Part shown: positions 1 to 7,463 of the stretch, piece after piece
Layout of the letters: each line of letters opens with the position of its first letter
Position numbering within the stretch: position 1 is the stretch's first letter
Assembly: GCA_027063075.1 (NCBI GenBank)
Contig: JAMOSM010000091.1
Coordinates: 1 to 11,194, forward strand
Direction: 5' to 3'
Length of the DNA: 11,194 nt
From: Nautiliaceae bacterium
GTDB taxonomy: Bacteria; Campylobacterota; Campylobacteria; Campylobacterales; Nautiliaceae
Translations under genes and position numbers: made by a program
Notes under the pieces: model-generated
The model's input: the letters and a program-made list of their open reading frames with translations, nothing else
Told to the model about the DNA's origin: nothing
The model's database searches: none

Positions 1-356
1 ATTAACATTAAAGCCCCGATATATTCTGGAAGTTTTTCTTCAAGCTCTGCACTGATTGGATATTTTAGCGGTGGCACTTGCTCTAAAAATTGTAATACAT
101 CTTTAATATCAACTTCCTCTTCAAGCTCTTTAAACTGTCTTAAAGACTCTTCAAAACCTTTTGTCACAGGCATATCCGGTTCCATAATAATATCTCTTCC
201 GTTGTATCCTGCTTTTTCTACAGCTACTAGTAGCATATCATGAAATTTTTTCTCAACAATATCAATAATTTCATCTGCTTTTGATTTATCTAAATCAATT
301 CCCGCTGCTTTTCTAAATACGTTTTCAAGTTTTTTAAATCCAACTACTCTTGGCAT
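1..356 (-). CDS. DUF1931 histone-fold protein, 3' end cut off by window edge
   Basis: The reverse strand reads in frame from an ATG at 356-354 through 118 codons to the window edge with no stop. The start is set by an AGGAGA ribosome site at 361-366, a few bases upstream. The protein begins MPRVVGFKKLENVFRKAAGI and continues as Lys/Glu-rich helices. I recognise this as DUF1931, whose structurally known member is Aq_328 of Aquifex aeolicus, a single chain carrying two histone folds. Family members are about 150-170 residues, so roughly the last quarter to third is missing here. The family's role is unsettled: DNA binding is suggested by the fold, but a chromatin function is not shown by this sequence. 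It has its own promoter and sits downstream of, but separated from, the fatty acid operon. The family call rests on remembered sequence similarity. Confidence 0.75.
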   Translation of the reverse strand, partial: MPRVVGFKKLENVFRKAAGIDLDKSKADEIIDIVEKKFHDMLLVAVEKAGYNGRDIIMEPDMPVTKGFEESLRQFKELEEEVDIKDVLQFLEQVPPLKYPISAELEEKLPEYIGALML

Positions 357-387
357 TTTTTCTCCTTTTTTTTATTTTATTTATAGA

Positions 388-417
388 ATTATAACTTAAA
401 TTAAACATTATTGTCAA
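388..417 (-). promoter_or_regulatory. Near-consensus sigma-70 promoter for the DUF1931 gene
   Basis: On the minus strand a perfect TTGACA (417-412) is followed after 18 bases by a perfect TATAAT (393-388). Transcription should start near 381, giving a leader of about 25 bases with an AGGAGA ribosome site. A full -35 box is unusual for Campylobacterota, where it is often degenerate, so this gene may be strongly expressed. The -35 box abuts the T-rich tail of the preceding terminator. Confidence 0.75.
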
Positions 418-419
418 TA

Positions 420-444
420 AAATTGAGCCTTTAAAACTCAATTT
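420..444 (-). terminator. Intrinsic terminator of the fab operon
   Basis: Directly after the TAG stop of the YfaZ-like gene, the minus strand can form a perfect 8-bp stem (AAATTGAG at 444-437 with CTCAATTT at 427-420) around a 9-base loop, followed by TTATT. The stem is AT-rich and the U tract short, so it may be leaky, but position and geometry fit termination of the operon before the DUF1931 promoter. Confidence 0.55.
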
Positions 445-972
445 CTAAAAATGATATCCAAGTCCGCCGTAAATAGCACTTTCATAGTTTCTGTTAAAGC
501 TTATATTTCTATAACCCACAAAAATTTCTCCGTTTTCTATAGGCTGCACTCCAAACTGCATATCAACTTTGCTAAATCTGTTAGCATCATTAAAACTCAA
601 TACTTTAGGGGCAAATTCATATTCCCCTCTTAAAAAAACAGGATACTGAAGACCCGGAATATAACTGAAAAATCCAAAACCTAAAGGAAGTGCGCTATTG
701 TCTTTTGTATGTACAAAATCTAAAAGTAAAGAAAATTTTGTGTTTGTATATTCAGAACCTATTAAATGCCCCTCTCCTTTTAATCCTACAGAATAAAAAT
801 TATATTTACCCTTTTCATCATTATACAGAAAGTAACCTCTTGCATAAATATTATTGTTAGTAATTGCACCTTGTGCATATACCGCTAAAGTATCATTAGT
901 AATTTGTACATTAAAAGTATTATCTCCAAATGCTAAAGCGGCCAATAAGGCACTTAAAACAAATTTTTTCAT
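445..972 (-). CDS. YfaZ-like outer membrane beta-barrel protein
   Basis: This is a 175-residue exported protein. Residues 1-16 form a signal peptide (MKK, a hydrophobic Leu/Ala core, ALA at 12-14). The rest alternates polar and hydrophobic residues as in beta strands and ends with an aromatic residue (GLGYHF), a usual outer-membrane insertion signal. The segment GEYEFAPKVLSF (116-127) followed by GVQPIENGEIFVGYR (141-155) resembles the conserved end of the YfaZ family, whose function is unknown. The start ATG overlaps the accA stop as TAATG, and its ribosome site (AAGGAGAA) lies inside the last codons of accA. It is therefore probably translated by coupling to accA and transcribed as the last gene of the fatty acid operon. 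The barrel call is firmer than the family name. Confidence 0.65.
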   Translation of the reverse strand: MKKFVLSALLAALAFGDNTFNVQITNDTLAVYAQGAITNNNIYARGYFLYNDEKGKYNFYSVGLKGEGHLIGSEYTNTKFSLLLDFVHTKDNSALPLGFGFFSYIPGLQYPVFLRGEYEFAPKVLSFNDANRFSKVDMQFGVQPIENGEIFVGYRNISFNRNYESAIYGGLGYHF

Positions 973-1907
973 TAATTCTCCTTAAAACTTCCATAGTTTA
1001 GATATTTTTCAAATCTTTTTTGAATAAGTTCGTTTTTTGAAAGTTCTTTTAATCTAGTAACCTCTTTTAAAAAATATCTTTTTATATTCTCAGCCGTAGT
1101 ATCATAATCCCTATGCGCCCCCATTACCGGTTCTTCTATTATATCATCAATGAGCCCTAATTCTTTTAACTCTTCTGCGGAAATCTTAAGGGCTTTTGTG
1201 GCGGTCTCCACTTTTGAATTATCACCCCATAAAATTGCAGCACACCCCTCAGGTGAGATTACACTAAAAACTGAATATTTAAGCATAGCAAGTCTATCAG
1301 CAACCCCTATTGCCAAAGCTCCTCCACTTCCACCTTCTCCTATCACAACTGAAACTGTAGGAGTTTTGATGCGTGAGAGTTCAAAAAGGTTTCTAGCAAT
1401 TGCTTCACTTTGTCCTCTCTCCTCTGCCCCTATTCCGGGAAACGCCCCCGGGGTATCAACTAAAAATAAAATAGGTAAATCAAACTTTTCGGCAAGTTTA
1501 GCAATACGAAGGGCTTTTCTGTAACCTTCAGGATGGGGCATACCAAAGTTTCTTTTAAGCTTTTCTTTAGTATTTCTACCTTTTTCTTCTCCGATTACCA
1601 CACATTTTTCATTTTCTATTTTTCCGATATAACAAATTATTGATTCATCATCCCTAAACTCTCTATCTCCGTGAAGTTCATATTTCTCATCCATAATTCT
1701 TTCAATTATGTCAATTGCGTGGGGTCTATCTGGATGGCGGGCAAGAAGAAGTTTTTGATAAGGGGTTAAGTTTTTAAAAGTTTTTTCAACTTCTTTTTTA
1801 AGTTCTTTTTCTAATGTTTCAACAGCATGAGAATCAGATTTTATTTTAGCAACATTAATTTGCTCTTCTAATTCCTGTAATTTTTTTTCAAAATCAAGTA
1901 CCGCCAA
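972..1907 (-). CDS. accA: Acetyl-CoA carboxylase carboxyltransferase alpha subunit
   Basis: AccA pairs with AccD to transfer the carboxyl group from carboxy-biotin on AccB to acetyl-CoA, making malonyl-CoA, the committed step of fatty acid synthesis. The protein has 311 residues (E. coli AccA has 319). An N-terminal helical segment (4-45) precedes the crotonase-type core, with [23 protein letters not shown] beginning at 151 (family hallmark) and [12 protein letters not shown] (190-201) forming an oxyanion-hole region. The start codon is TTG at 1907-1905. No nearby in-frame ATG fits the family N-terminus, AxxLDFE is right for the family, and an AAAAGG site lies a few bases upstream, just after the fabF stop. 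accD is not in the window. It lies 10 bases after fabF, and its stop overlaps the next start. Confidence 0.95.
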   Translation of the reverse strand: MAVLDFEKKLQELEEQINVAKIKSDSHAVETLEKELKKEVEKTFKNLTPYQKLLLARHPDRPHAIDIIERIMDEKYELHGDREFRDDESIICYIGKIENEKCVVIGEEKGRNTKEKLKRNFGMPHPEGYRKALRIAKLAEKFDLPILFLVDTPGAFPGIGAEERGQSEAIARNLFELSRIKTPTVSVVIGEGGSGGALAIGVADRLAMLKYSVFSVISPEGCAAILWGDNSKVETATKALKISAEELKELGLIDDIIEEPVMGAHRDYDTTAENIKRYFLKEVTRLKELSKNELIQKRFEKYLNYGSFKEN

Positions 1908-1917
1908 GTTTAGCCTT

Positions 1918-3138
1918 TTATTTTACTTTTTTAAATATAACAACTCCGTTTGTTCCACCAAATCCAAATGAATTGCTCATAGCTACATTAATTTCAGCCT
2001 CTCTTGCCTCATTTGGTACATAATCCAAATCACACTCAGGATCAGGTTCTTCATAATTTATTGTAGGAGGCATAATGTTTCTCTCCATCGCCATAAGTGT
2101 AATTACCGCCTCAATTGTTCCGGCAGCTCCAAGACAATGCCCTGTTGCACCTTTTGTAGAGCTTACAGGAGGACAGCTTTCTTTAGAACCAAAAAGCTTT
2201 TTAATCGCCATTGTTTCATATAAATCATTATATTTTGTTGATGTTCCGTGAGCGTTAATATAATCTATTTTAGGACGTCCTGCCATTTCATAAGCCATCT
2301 TCATAGCCCTATAAGCACCCTCACCTCCGGGTGCCGGAGTTGTAATATGGTTTGCGTCTCCGCTTTCACCAATTCCTATAATTTCCGCATAAATTTTAGC
2401 TCCTCTTTTTACTGCATCTTCATATTTTTCAAGAATTAAACAAGCTCCCCCTTCTCCCATAACAAATCCGTCTCTTTTAGCATCAAACGGCCTGCTAGCA
2501 TGAGCTGGGTCGTCGTTTCTGGTTGAGAGGGCTTTCATAGCCGCAAATCCACCAACTCCAACAGGACAGATACAAGCCTCTCCAGCTACTACCATCATTT
2601 TATCAGCCATTCCGGCTTTAATTGTCTTAAAAGCTTCAGTAATTGCGTGAGTTCCCGCTGCGCACGCCGTAACACTCGCAAGGTTTGGACCTTTTAGACC
2701 GTATTCGATTGAAGTAAATCCTCCAAGCATATTTACAAGAGCACTTGGAATAAGAAACGGAGATATTCTTCTAGGACCTCTTGTTTCTACTATAACGCTT
2801 GCTTTTTCAATTACAGGAAGCCCTCCTATTCCGCTTGCGGCACTTATACCAAACCTTTCCCCCTCATATTCGCTAAGTCCGCTATCAGCCATAGCTTCTT
2901 TTGCAGCAGCAAGTCCAAGCTGAATAAACCTGTCAGCCTTTTTTACTTCCTTTGGGTCCATAACTGTTTTTGGGTCAAAACCTTTAACTTCACCCGCAAT
3001 TTGAGAAGCGAACCCTTCAGGATTAAAGTGTGTGATTTTATCAATTCCTGTCTTTCCAGCTATAATATTTTCAAAACTCTCTTCTTTATTTAACCCCACA
3101 GAGTTTATCATTCCAATTCCAGTTACAACAACTCTCAT
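1918..3138 (-). CDS. fabF: Beta-ketoacyl-ACP synthase II
   Basis: FabF condenses acyl-ACP with malonyl-ACP to elongate fatty acids and controls unsaturated and long-chain product balance. The thiolase-fold protein has all catalytic residues: the active-site Cys159 in VTACAAGTH, His297 in NAHGTST and His334 in [11 protein letters not shown]. The C-terminal glycine-rich NSFGFGGTN loop is present. Its 406 residues match the family (E. coli 413). A TTG immediately upstream (3141-3139) would add one residue, but ATG at 3138-3136 is preferred because the AAGGAT ribosome site then has normal spacing. It follows acpP after a gap filled by two hairpins, and accA follows 10 bases later. Confidence 0.96.
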   Translation of the reverse strand: MRVVVTGIGMINSVGLNKEESFENIIAGKTGIDKITHFNPEGFASQIAGEVKGFDPKTVMDPKEVKKADRFIQLGLAAAKEAMADSGLSEYEGERFGISAASGIGGLPVIEKASVIVETRGPRRISPFLIPSALVNMLGGFTSIEYGLKGPNLASVTACAAGTHAITEAFKTIKAGMADKMMVVAGEACICPVGVGGFAAMKALSTRNDDPAHASRPFDAKRDGFVMGEGGACLILEKYEDAVKRGAKIYAEIIGIGESGDANHITTPAPGGEGAYRAMKMAYEMAGRPKIDYINAHGTSTKYNDLYETMAIKKLFGSKESCPPVSSTKGATGHCLGAAGTIEAVITLMAMERNIMPPTINYEEPDPECDLDYVPNEAREAEINVAMSNSFGFGGTNGVVIFKKVK

Positions 3139-3153
3139 CAATATCCTTTAAAA

Positions 3154-3200
3154 TGATGTAAAGAAATCAAGATGCAAAACATCCTCATTTTTTTACATCA
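3154..3200 (-). promoter_or_regulatory. 21-bp hairpin between acpP and fabF
   Basis: Arms at 3154-3174 and 3180-3200 pair over 21 positions around a 5-base loop. On the minus-strand transcript 18 pairs are Watson-Crick and one is G-U, with an A-C and a G-G mismatch. There is no U tract after it: the fabF ribosome site (AAAGGA, about 3145-3150) begins within a few bases. It therefore looks like an mRNA processing or stability element rather than a terminator. Function is inferred; the pairing is read directly. Confidence 0.6.
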
Positions 3201-3201
3201 A

Positions 3202-3232
3202 AAAAGGCAAAAAAATTAGCTTTTTGCCTTTT
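3202..3232 (-). terminator. Terminator-like hairpin overlapping the acpP stop
   Basis: A perfect 12-bp stem (3202-3213 with 3221-3232, GGC/GCC core flanked by A/T runs) with a 7-base loop contains the TAA stop of acpP in its loop. On the minus strand the descending arm is TTTTTGCC followed by six T's, then GATG. This could terminate part of the transcription after acpP, or protect the 3' end of an acpP message. The T run is partly inside the stem, so termination is probably incomplete, which is needed since fabF and accA lie downstream. Confidence 0.5.
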
Positions 3233-3452
3233 GAATGTAATCTACAACATCTTGAACTGTTTGAATTTTTTCAGCTTCACTGTCTGGAATTTCAATTTCA
3301 AATTTTTCTTCAAGCGCCATAATCATTTCAACAACATCAAGACTGTCAGCTCCAAGGTCTTCTACAAATCTTGCTTCAGGTTTTACCTCTTCTGGTGAAA
3401 CATTTAACTGTTCTACTATTACTTCTTTTACTTGATCGAATAAATCTGCCAT
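3216..3452 (-). CDS. acpP: Acyl carrier protein
   Basis: This small acidic protein carries growing acyl chains on a 4'-phosphopantetheine arm and serves every fatty acid synthesis enzyme, including the FabG and FabF encoded beside it. It has 78 residues, the family norm, with the modified serine Ser37 in [10 protein letters not shown] at the start of helix II. The acidic recognition helix follows ([16 protein letters not shown]). Start ATG has a strong AAAGGAG ribosome site. It lies between fabG and fabF, as in many bacteria. An internal promoter upstream and hairpins downstream suggest it is expressed above its neighbours, as expected for a very abundant protein. Confidence 0.97.
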   Translation of the reverse strand: MADLFDQVKEVIVEQLNVSPEEVKPEARFVEDLGADSLDVVEMIMALEEKFEIEIPDSEAEKIQTVQDVVDYIQKAKS

Positions 3453-3481
3453 ATTTTCTCCTTTATTTTTTTATTTTCAGC

Positions 3482-3497
3482 ATTTTATCAAAAAAAA
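3482..3497 (-). promoter_or_regulatory. Internal promoter upstream of acpP
   Basis: In the 61-base fabG-acpP gap the minus strand carries eight T's followed by GATAAAAT. This matches the Campylobacter-type sigma-70 pattern I know, a TTTTTTTG tract directly before the -10 box. Transcription would start near 3474-3475, leaving about 22 bases before the acpP ATG. The 14-base core TTTTTTGATAAAAT recurs exactly upstream of mraY. Confidence 0.55.
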
Positions 3498-3513
3498 GTC
3501 TTTATTTACAAAT

Positions 3514-4257
3514 TTACATATACATTCCGCCATTTACTTTTAAAGTTTCACCTGTAATGTAACTTGCCTCATCACTTAAAAGAAAAGCAACCGCATTTGC
3601 AACTTCTTCAGGTTTTGCAAGTCTTTTTAAAGGAATCTTGCTTAAAATCTCCTCTTTTACCTTTTGAGGTAAATTTTTTGTCATATCAGTATCGATAAAT
3701 CCTGGAGTAACCGAATTAAACCTGATATTTCTAGGAGCCCCTTCAAGTGCAAATGTTTTTGTCATTGCAATAACCCCGCCTTTGCTTGCAACATAGTTAG
3801 CCTGCCCTATATTTCCAGATTCAGCCACAACACTTGCAACATTTACAACAGCCCCGAATCTTTTTTTACTCATAACTTTTAACGCTTCGCGGCATCCTAT
3901 AAAAGTAGAAGTTAAGTTTGCATCAATAACTTTTCTAAAATCCTCGACACTCATACGCATTGCAAGTTTATCGTTTGTAATTCCCGCATTATTTACAAGA
4001 TAACTAAGCTCCCCGTCTGCATCAATAATAGTTTTTACAGCTTCTACAAAAGCATTTTCATCACTTACATCAAAACCTATTACCGCAGCACTTCCTCCGT
4101 TTTTTTCAATTTCCTCTTTTAATTTATCGGCAAGTTCGGCATTGCTTCTGTAATTTATCCATACTTTAACTCCGTTTTTTGCCAACACTCTTGCAATCTC
4201 AGCCCCTATTCCCCTGCTTGCACCGGTAATTAGTGCATTTTTTCCGCTAAAAGTCAT
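3514..4257 (-). CDS. fabG: 3-oxoacyl-ACP reductase
   Basis: FabG reduces 3-oxoacyl-ACP with NADPH, the first reduction of each fatty acid elongation cycle. It is a 247-residue short-chain dehydrogenase. The Rossmann cofactor loop TGASRGIG is at 11-18 and NNAG at 89-92. The catalytic set is Asn114, Ser142, Tyr155 and Lys159 (YVASK), and PGFIDTDM (185-192) follows. Length and motifs are full. Start ATG has AAAGGAG upstream. It is first in the operon followed by acpP (61-base gap), and its start lies 45 bases from the divergent mraY start. The fab operon context supports fatty acid synthesis rather than another SDR role. Confidence 0.95.
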   Translation of the reverse strand: MTFSGKNALITGASRGIGAEIARVLAKNGVKVWINYRSNAELADKLKEEIEKNGGSAAVIGFDVSDENAFVEAVKTIIDADGELSYLVNNAGITNDKLAMRMSVEDFRKVIDANLTSTFIGCREALKVMSKKRFGAVVNVASVVAESGNIGQANYVASKGGVIAMTKTFALEGAPRNIRFNSVTPGFIDTDMTKNLPQKVKEEILSKIPLKRLAKPEEVANAVAFLLSDEASYITGETLKVNGGMYM

Positions 4258-4267
4258 AAAAGTCTCC

Positions 4268-4281
4268 TTTTTTGATAAAAT
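4268..4281 (+). promoter_or_regulatory. Promoter for mraY operon, overlapping the fabG promoter
   Basis: Six T's (4268-4273) precede GATAAAAT (4274-4281), the Campylobacter-type poly-T plus -10 arrangement. Transcription would start near 4288, giving a leader of about 15 bases with the AAGGA ribosome site. The T tract is also the complement of the fabG ribosome site, and the -10 overlaps the opposing -10. Confidence 0.55.
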
Positions 4282-4294
4282 TTTACCTAAAAAA
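4280..4294 (-). promoter_or_regulatory. Promoter for fabG operon, overlapping the mraY promoter
   Basis: On the minus strand six T's (4294-4289) are followed by A and then GGTAAAAT (4287-4280), a poly-T tract plus -10 box. Transcription would start near 4273, about 16 bases before the fabG ATG. The two opposing -10 boxes share the symmetrical core TAAAATTTTA (4276-4285), so two polymerases could not occupy both. Confidence 0.5.
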
Positions 4295-4302
4295 GGATTT
4301 TT

Positions 4303-5355
4303 GTGCTATATCATCTTTATGAAGCAGGGCTTAACATATTTCATTATATTTCAGTAAGAGCCATTATTTCATTTTTTTTAGCATTTTTAATAACTCTTTA
4401 CTTTATTCCGAAATTTATCAAATGGGCTAAGAAAAAATCGGCAACACAGCCTATTTTAGAATATGTAAAAAACCACGAAAACAAAAAAAATACCCCAACA
4501 ATGGGAGGAGTTGTAATTGTTTTATCCGCAATATTTGCAACCTTTATAAGTGCTAAACTAAACCTTTACGTAATTTTAGCCGTTTTAACCGCTTTTTTGT
4601 TTATGTTAATTGGAATAATAGATGATTATTCAAAAATAACAAAAAAAGACAACAAGGCAGGTCTTTTGCCAAAACAGAAATTAATTTTACAGTCTTTTGC
4701 CGGTGCTTTAATTGCAGGAGTTTTATATTTTAAAGGGTTTGATACAGACCTTTATATTCCTTTTTATAAACATCCGGTAATAAAACTTGGCATAATAGCC
4801 GTTTTATTTTGGAGTTTTGTTATTGTAGCCACAAGTAACGCTGTTAATTTAACAGACGGGCTTGACGGACTTGCAACAGTTCCAAGTATTTTTGCACTTT
4901 TAAGTTTAATGATTTTTGCTTATTTTACAGGAAATGCAATTTTTAGCAAATACCTTTTTTTACCTTTTGAAATTGGAATTGGAGAAGTTGTTATTTTTGC
5001 TGCGGCAATGATAGGAAGCCTGCTCGGTTTTTTATGGTACAATGCAAACCCGGCGGAAGTTTTTATGGGTGATAGCGGAAGCTTAAGCATAGGGGCAAGT
5101 ATTGCATATCTTGCAATACTTACAAAAACAGAAATTTTGCTTGTTTTAATAGGGTTTGTGTTTTTTATGGAGACACTTTCTGTTATTATTCAAGTATGGA
5201 GTTTTAAAACAACCGGCAAAAGAATATTTAAGATGGCACCGATTCACCATCATTTTGAATTAAAAGGCTGGAGTGAGAACCAGGTTACAATAAGATTTTG
5301 GATAATAGCCTTAATTACAAACATTATTGCAATTTTAAGTATAAAAATCAGATAG
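4303..5355 (+). CDS. mraY: Phospho-N-acetylmuramoyl-pentapeptide transferase
   Basis: MraY moves phospho-MurNAc-pentapeptide from UDP to undecaprenyl phosphate, making lipid I at the inner face of the membrane. The protein has 350 residues with about ten hydrophobic segments. Family motifs seen are KKNTPTMGG (61-69), the aspartate pair in GIIDDY (Asp107, Asp108), [13 protein letters not shown] (179-191), FMGDSGSLS with Asp257, and the HHH cluster in [11 protein letters not shown] (315-317). Start is GTG at 4303 with AAGGA five bases upstream; no in-frame ATG is closer to the expected N-terminus. It is the first gene of a plus-strand operon with the SppA-like gene (9-base gap) and murD. Confidence 0.96.
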   Translation: MLYHLYEAGLNIFHYISVRAIISFFLAFLITLYFIPKFIKWAKKKSATQPILEYVKNHENKKNTPTMGGVVIVLSAIFATFISAKLNLYVILAVLTAFLFMLIGIIDDYSKITKKDNKAGLLPKQKLILQSFAGALIAGVLYFKGFDTDLYIPFYKHPVIKLGIIAVLFWSFVIVATSNAVNLTDGLDGLATVPSIFALLSLMIFAYFTGNAIFSKYLFLPFEIGIGEVVIFAAAMIGSLLGFLWYNANPAEVFMGDSGSLSIGASIAYLAILTKTEILLVLIGFVFFMETLSVIIQVWSFKTTGKRIFKMAPIHHHFELKGWSENQVTIRFWIIALITNIIAILSIKIR

Positions 5356-5364
5356 GAGAGAAAT

Positions 5365-6261
5365 ATGGAAATGGAAAATGAAAAACTAAAAGCAGAACTC
5401 AAAATTTTTAAAATAAGAGCTTTAAAAGAGAAAGTTGTTCTTTTTGGATTTATTATTTTAATAATTGCTGAGATTTTATTTTTAGCAGCCGTTTTTAAAA
5501 AAAGTTTTGCCCCAACCCCTGTTACAAAACCTTATGTGGCTGTTTTTAACATAAATAAAACAATTACGGTAGATTATATAAACAAAATTACAAACAAAAT
5601 GAATATTCTTCTAAAAGATAAAAACTGCAAAGAATATCTGCTTATTTTTAATACTCCAGGCGGAAGTCCGAGTGCAAGTGATGAGTTTAACGCTTTTTTA
5701 AAATGGATTAACAAGAAAAAAAGAGTAAATGTATATATTGAGAGTATGGCGGCAAGTGGAGGGTATTACATTATAAGTGCAATAAAACCGATTATTGCCA
5801 ATAAAAACGCGGTTGTAGGAAGCATAGGGGTTATAATGCCTCATTTTGTTATTAAAAAACTTGCCGATAAAATTGGAATAGAAGAGGATTCTTTGGCTAT
5901 TGGAAAATATAAAGAACCAGTATCTTTATTTAGAAAATTTTCACCAAAAGACAAAGAGTACCTAAAAACCCATCTTCTTCTCCCTACATATGAAAACTTT
6001 TTAAAAACAGTAGCCCAAGACAGAAACATATCAGTTAAAAAATTAAAAAAATACGCAGACGGTAAAATTTATGTGGCTAATATCGTAAAAGGTGTTTTAG
6101 TTGATAAAATTTCAACCCTTATAGAAACTAAAGAGGAGATTAAAAAAAGATTAGGAGATATTGAATTTTATGAAATTTCGCTTGAGAAGAAAAAACTTCC
6201 GTTTTTTAATATTAAACTCTCAAGTGATATAGGAGAAGCTTTAAAGGAAATTATTAAATGA
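5365..6261 (+). CDS. sppA: SppA-like signal peptide peptidase (family S49)
   Basis: The 298-residue membrane-bound serine protease is of the short, single-domain SppA type that degrades signal peptides after secretion. One membrane segment (about 24-44) follows a charged cytoplasmic start, placing the protease domain outside the membrane. The nucleophile is Ser131 in ESMAASGGYY. The general base is probably Lys183 in GKYKEP, 52 residues later, the same spacing as the Ser/Lys pair I recall for Bacillus SppA. NTPGGSPSASDEF (96-108) and VVGSIGVIM (150-158) are S49 hallmarks. Start ATG follows GGAGAG at the mraY stop, and its stop overlaps the murD ATG (ATGA). Its place between two peptidoglycan genes is not typical; the substrate could be an envelope protein rather than general signal peptides. 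Confidence 0.88.
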   Translation: MEMENEKLKAELKIFKIRALKEKVVLFGFIILIIAEILFLAAVFKKSFAPTPVTKPYVAVFNINKTITVDYINKITNKMNILLKDKNCKEYLLIFNTPGGSPSASDEFNAFLKWINKKKRVNVYIESMAASGGYYIISAIKPIIANKNAVVGSIGVIMPHFVIKKLADKIGIEEDSLAIGKYKEPVSLFRKFSPKDKEYLKTHLLLPTYENFLKTVAQDRNISVKKLKKYADGKIYVANIVKGVLVDKISTLIETKEEIKKRLGDIEFYEISLEKKKLPFFNIKLSSDIGEALKEIIK

Positions 6262-7436
6262 AATCCCTTTTTGGATATGGATTAACCACAAAAGAAATTG
6301 CAAAAGAAGGCGGATGGCATATATTTGATGACAATTTCACAGAAATAAAAAAAGATGAATATGGAAACATATTAATGCCAAGTGATATGTTCAAGCCTGA
6401 GCTTTCAAAACTTGAGATTACATCCCCCGGCATCCCCCCAGACCATCCATTAATAAAAAAAGCAAAAAACTTAATAAGTGAATTTGACTATTTTTATAAT
6501 CCGTCTATTTTTCAGGTCTGGGTCACAGGCACAAACGGAAAAACAACAACCACTCAGATGATACATCATCTTTTAGGAGGAGAAATCGGTGGAAATATTG
6601 GAATTCCCCTTGCTAAATTAAATAAAAACTCTCCTTTTTGGATTATAGAAGCCAGCAGTTTTCAACTTTTTTACACAAAATACGCAAAACCTAACATTTT
6701 TGTAATTTTACCTATAAAAGAAGACCATATTTCATGGCATGGAAGTTTTGATGAGTATGTAAAATCAAAACTATCTCCTCTTAAAAGAATGACCCAAAGA
6801 GATATTGTTATTTTGCCAAAAGAGTTTGAAGATTATCCTACAAAAGCATATAAAATAACATATAAAAATGAAAATGACTTAATAAAAAAATTTAATTTCA
6901 AACAAAATATTTTTAAAACTCCTTTTTTACTTGATGAAGTTTTAGCAAAAAGTGTCTATTATATTCTCTATTTTAAAGAGAAAACTTTAGAAAACTTTAA
7001 AATAGATTCTCATAAAATTGAAGAGTTTAAAGATTATAAAAAAAGATTATGGGTAGATGACAGCAAAGCCACAAATGTAGATGCCACTCTTAACGCTTTA
7101 AAACGTTATAAAAACAAAAAAATATATCTTATATTAGGGGGAGTTGATAAAGGACAGGATTTTAATGAGCTTTTTGAATATATGAAAAATCTTAAGATAA
7201 AACTTTTTATTATAGGAAAAGAGACAAAAATTTTTGAAGATTTAGCAAAAAAACATAAAATAGATTTTAAAATTTCAAAAGAACTAAATAAAGCGGTAAA
7301 TGAGATTGACAAACTACACTCTTTAGAATCTGTCGCTTTATTAAGTCCTGCCTGTGCGAGTTTTGATATGTTTAAAAACTATAAAGACAGGGGAAAAAAA
7401 TTTAAAAAAGAGGTATTTTCTTTAAGGAAAGATTAA
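6258..7436 (+). CDS. murD: UDP-N-acetylmuramoyl-L-alanine--D-glutamate ligase
   Basis: MurD adds D-glutamate to UDP-MurNAc-L-Ala in the cytoplasm using ATP, upstream of the MraY step encoded in the same operon. The protein has 392 residues, short for MurD (often 430-450) but near Campylobacterota sizes. Seen are SPGIPPDHP (56-64), the P-loop TGTNGKTTT (90-98), EASSFQL (131-137), DHISWHGSFDEYVKSK (156-171) including the lysine expected to be carbamylated, DDSKATNVDAT (267-277), LGGVDKG (293-299) and SPACASFDMFKNYKDRG (363-379). The usual HN..N motif at the central/C-terminal domain junction is not evident around 215-235 (TPFLLDEVLAKS). The first codon overlaps the sppA stop, and AAAGGA lies in the end of sppA. 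Confidence 0.95.
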   Translation: MKSLFGYGLTTKEIAKEGGWHIFDDNFTEIKKDEYGNILMPSDMFKPELSKLEITSPGIPPDHPLIKKAKNLISEFDYFYNPSIFQVWVTGTNGKTTTTQMIHHLLGGEIGGNIGIPLAKLNKNSPFWIIEASSFQLFYTKYAKPNIFVILPIKEDHISWHGSFDEYVKSKLSPLKRMTQRDIVILPKEFEDYPTKAYKITYKNENDLIKKFNFKQNIFKTPFLLDEVLAKSVYYILYFKEKTLENFKIDSHKIEEFKDYKKRLWVDDSKATNVDATLNALKRYKNKKIYLILGGVDKGQDFNELFEYMKNLKIKLFIIGKETKIFEDLAKKHKIDFKISKELNKAVNEIDKLHSLESVALLSPACASFDMFKNYKDRGKKFKKEVFSLRKD

Positions 7437-7447
7437 GAATAAGTTGA

Positions 7448-7453
7448 TATAAT
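7448..7453 (+). promoter_or_regulatory. -10 box of the tRNA-Phe gene
   Basis: A perfect TATAAT, preceded by GTTGA, sits 10 bases before the tRNA 5' end, placing the start near 7460. The upstream TTTAAGGAAA at 7421-7430 is inside murD and resembles the degenerate Campylobacter -35 region. The tRNA can thus be transcribed independently of murD. Confidence 0.6.
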
Positions 7454-7463
7454 TTCATCGCTT

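Noticed and set aside
1150..1524. A 124-codon plus-strand open frame inside accA.
   Set aside because: It is the antisense shadow of a well-supported gene, with no ribosome site or recognisable domain. The same applies to the frames at 451-633, 2248-2439, 3371-3562, 5841-6029 and 7106-7312.
3139..3141. TTG one codon upstream of the fabF ATG as the start.
   Set aside because: The AAGGAT ribosome site is too close to TTG and well spaced for ATG, which also gives the usual FabF N-terminus.
3490..3497. Homopolymer T8/A8 tract as a possible phase-variation site.
   Set aside because: It sits outside coding sequence as part of a promoter-like element. No long G/C tracts of the type used for switching in this phylum occur, and A/T runs are everywhere in this AT-rich DNA.
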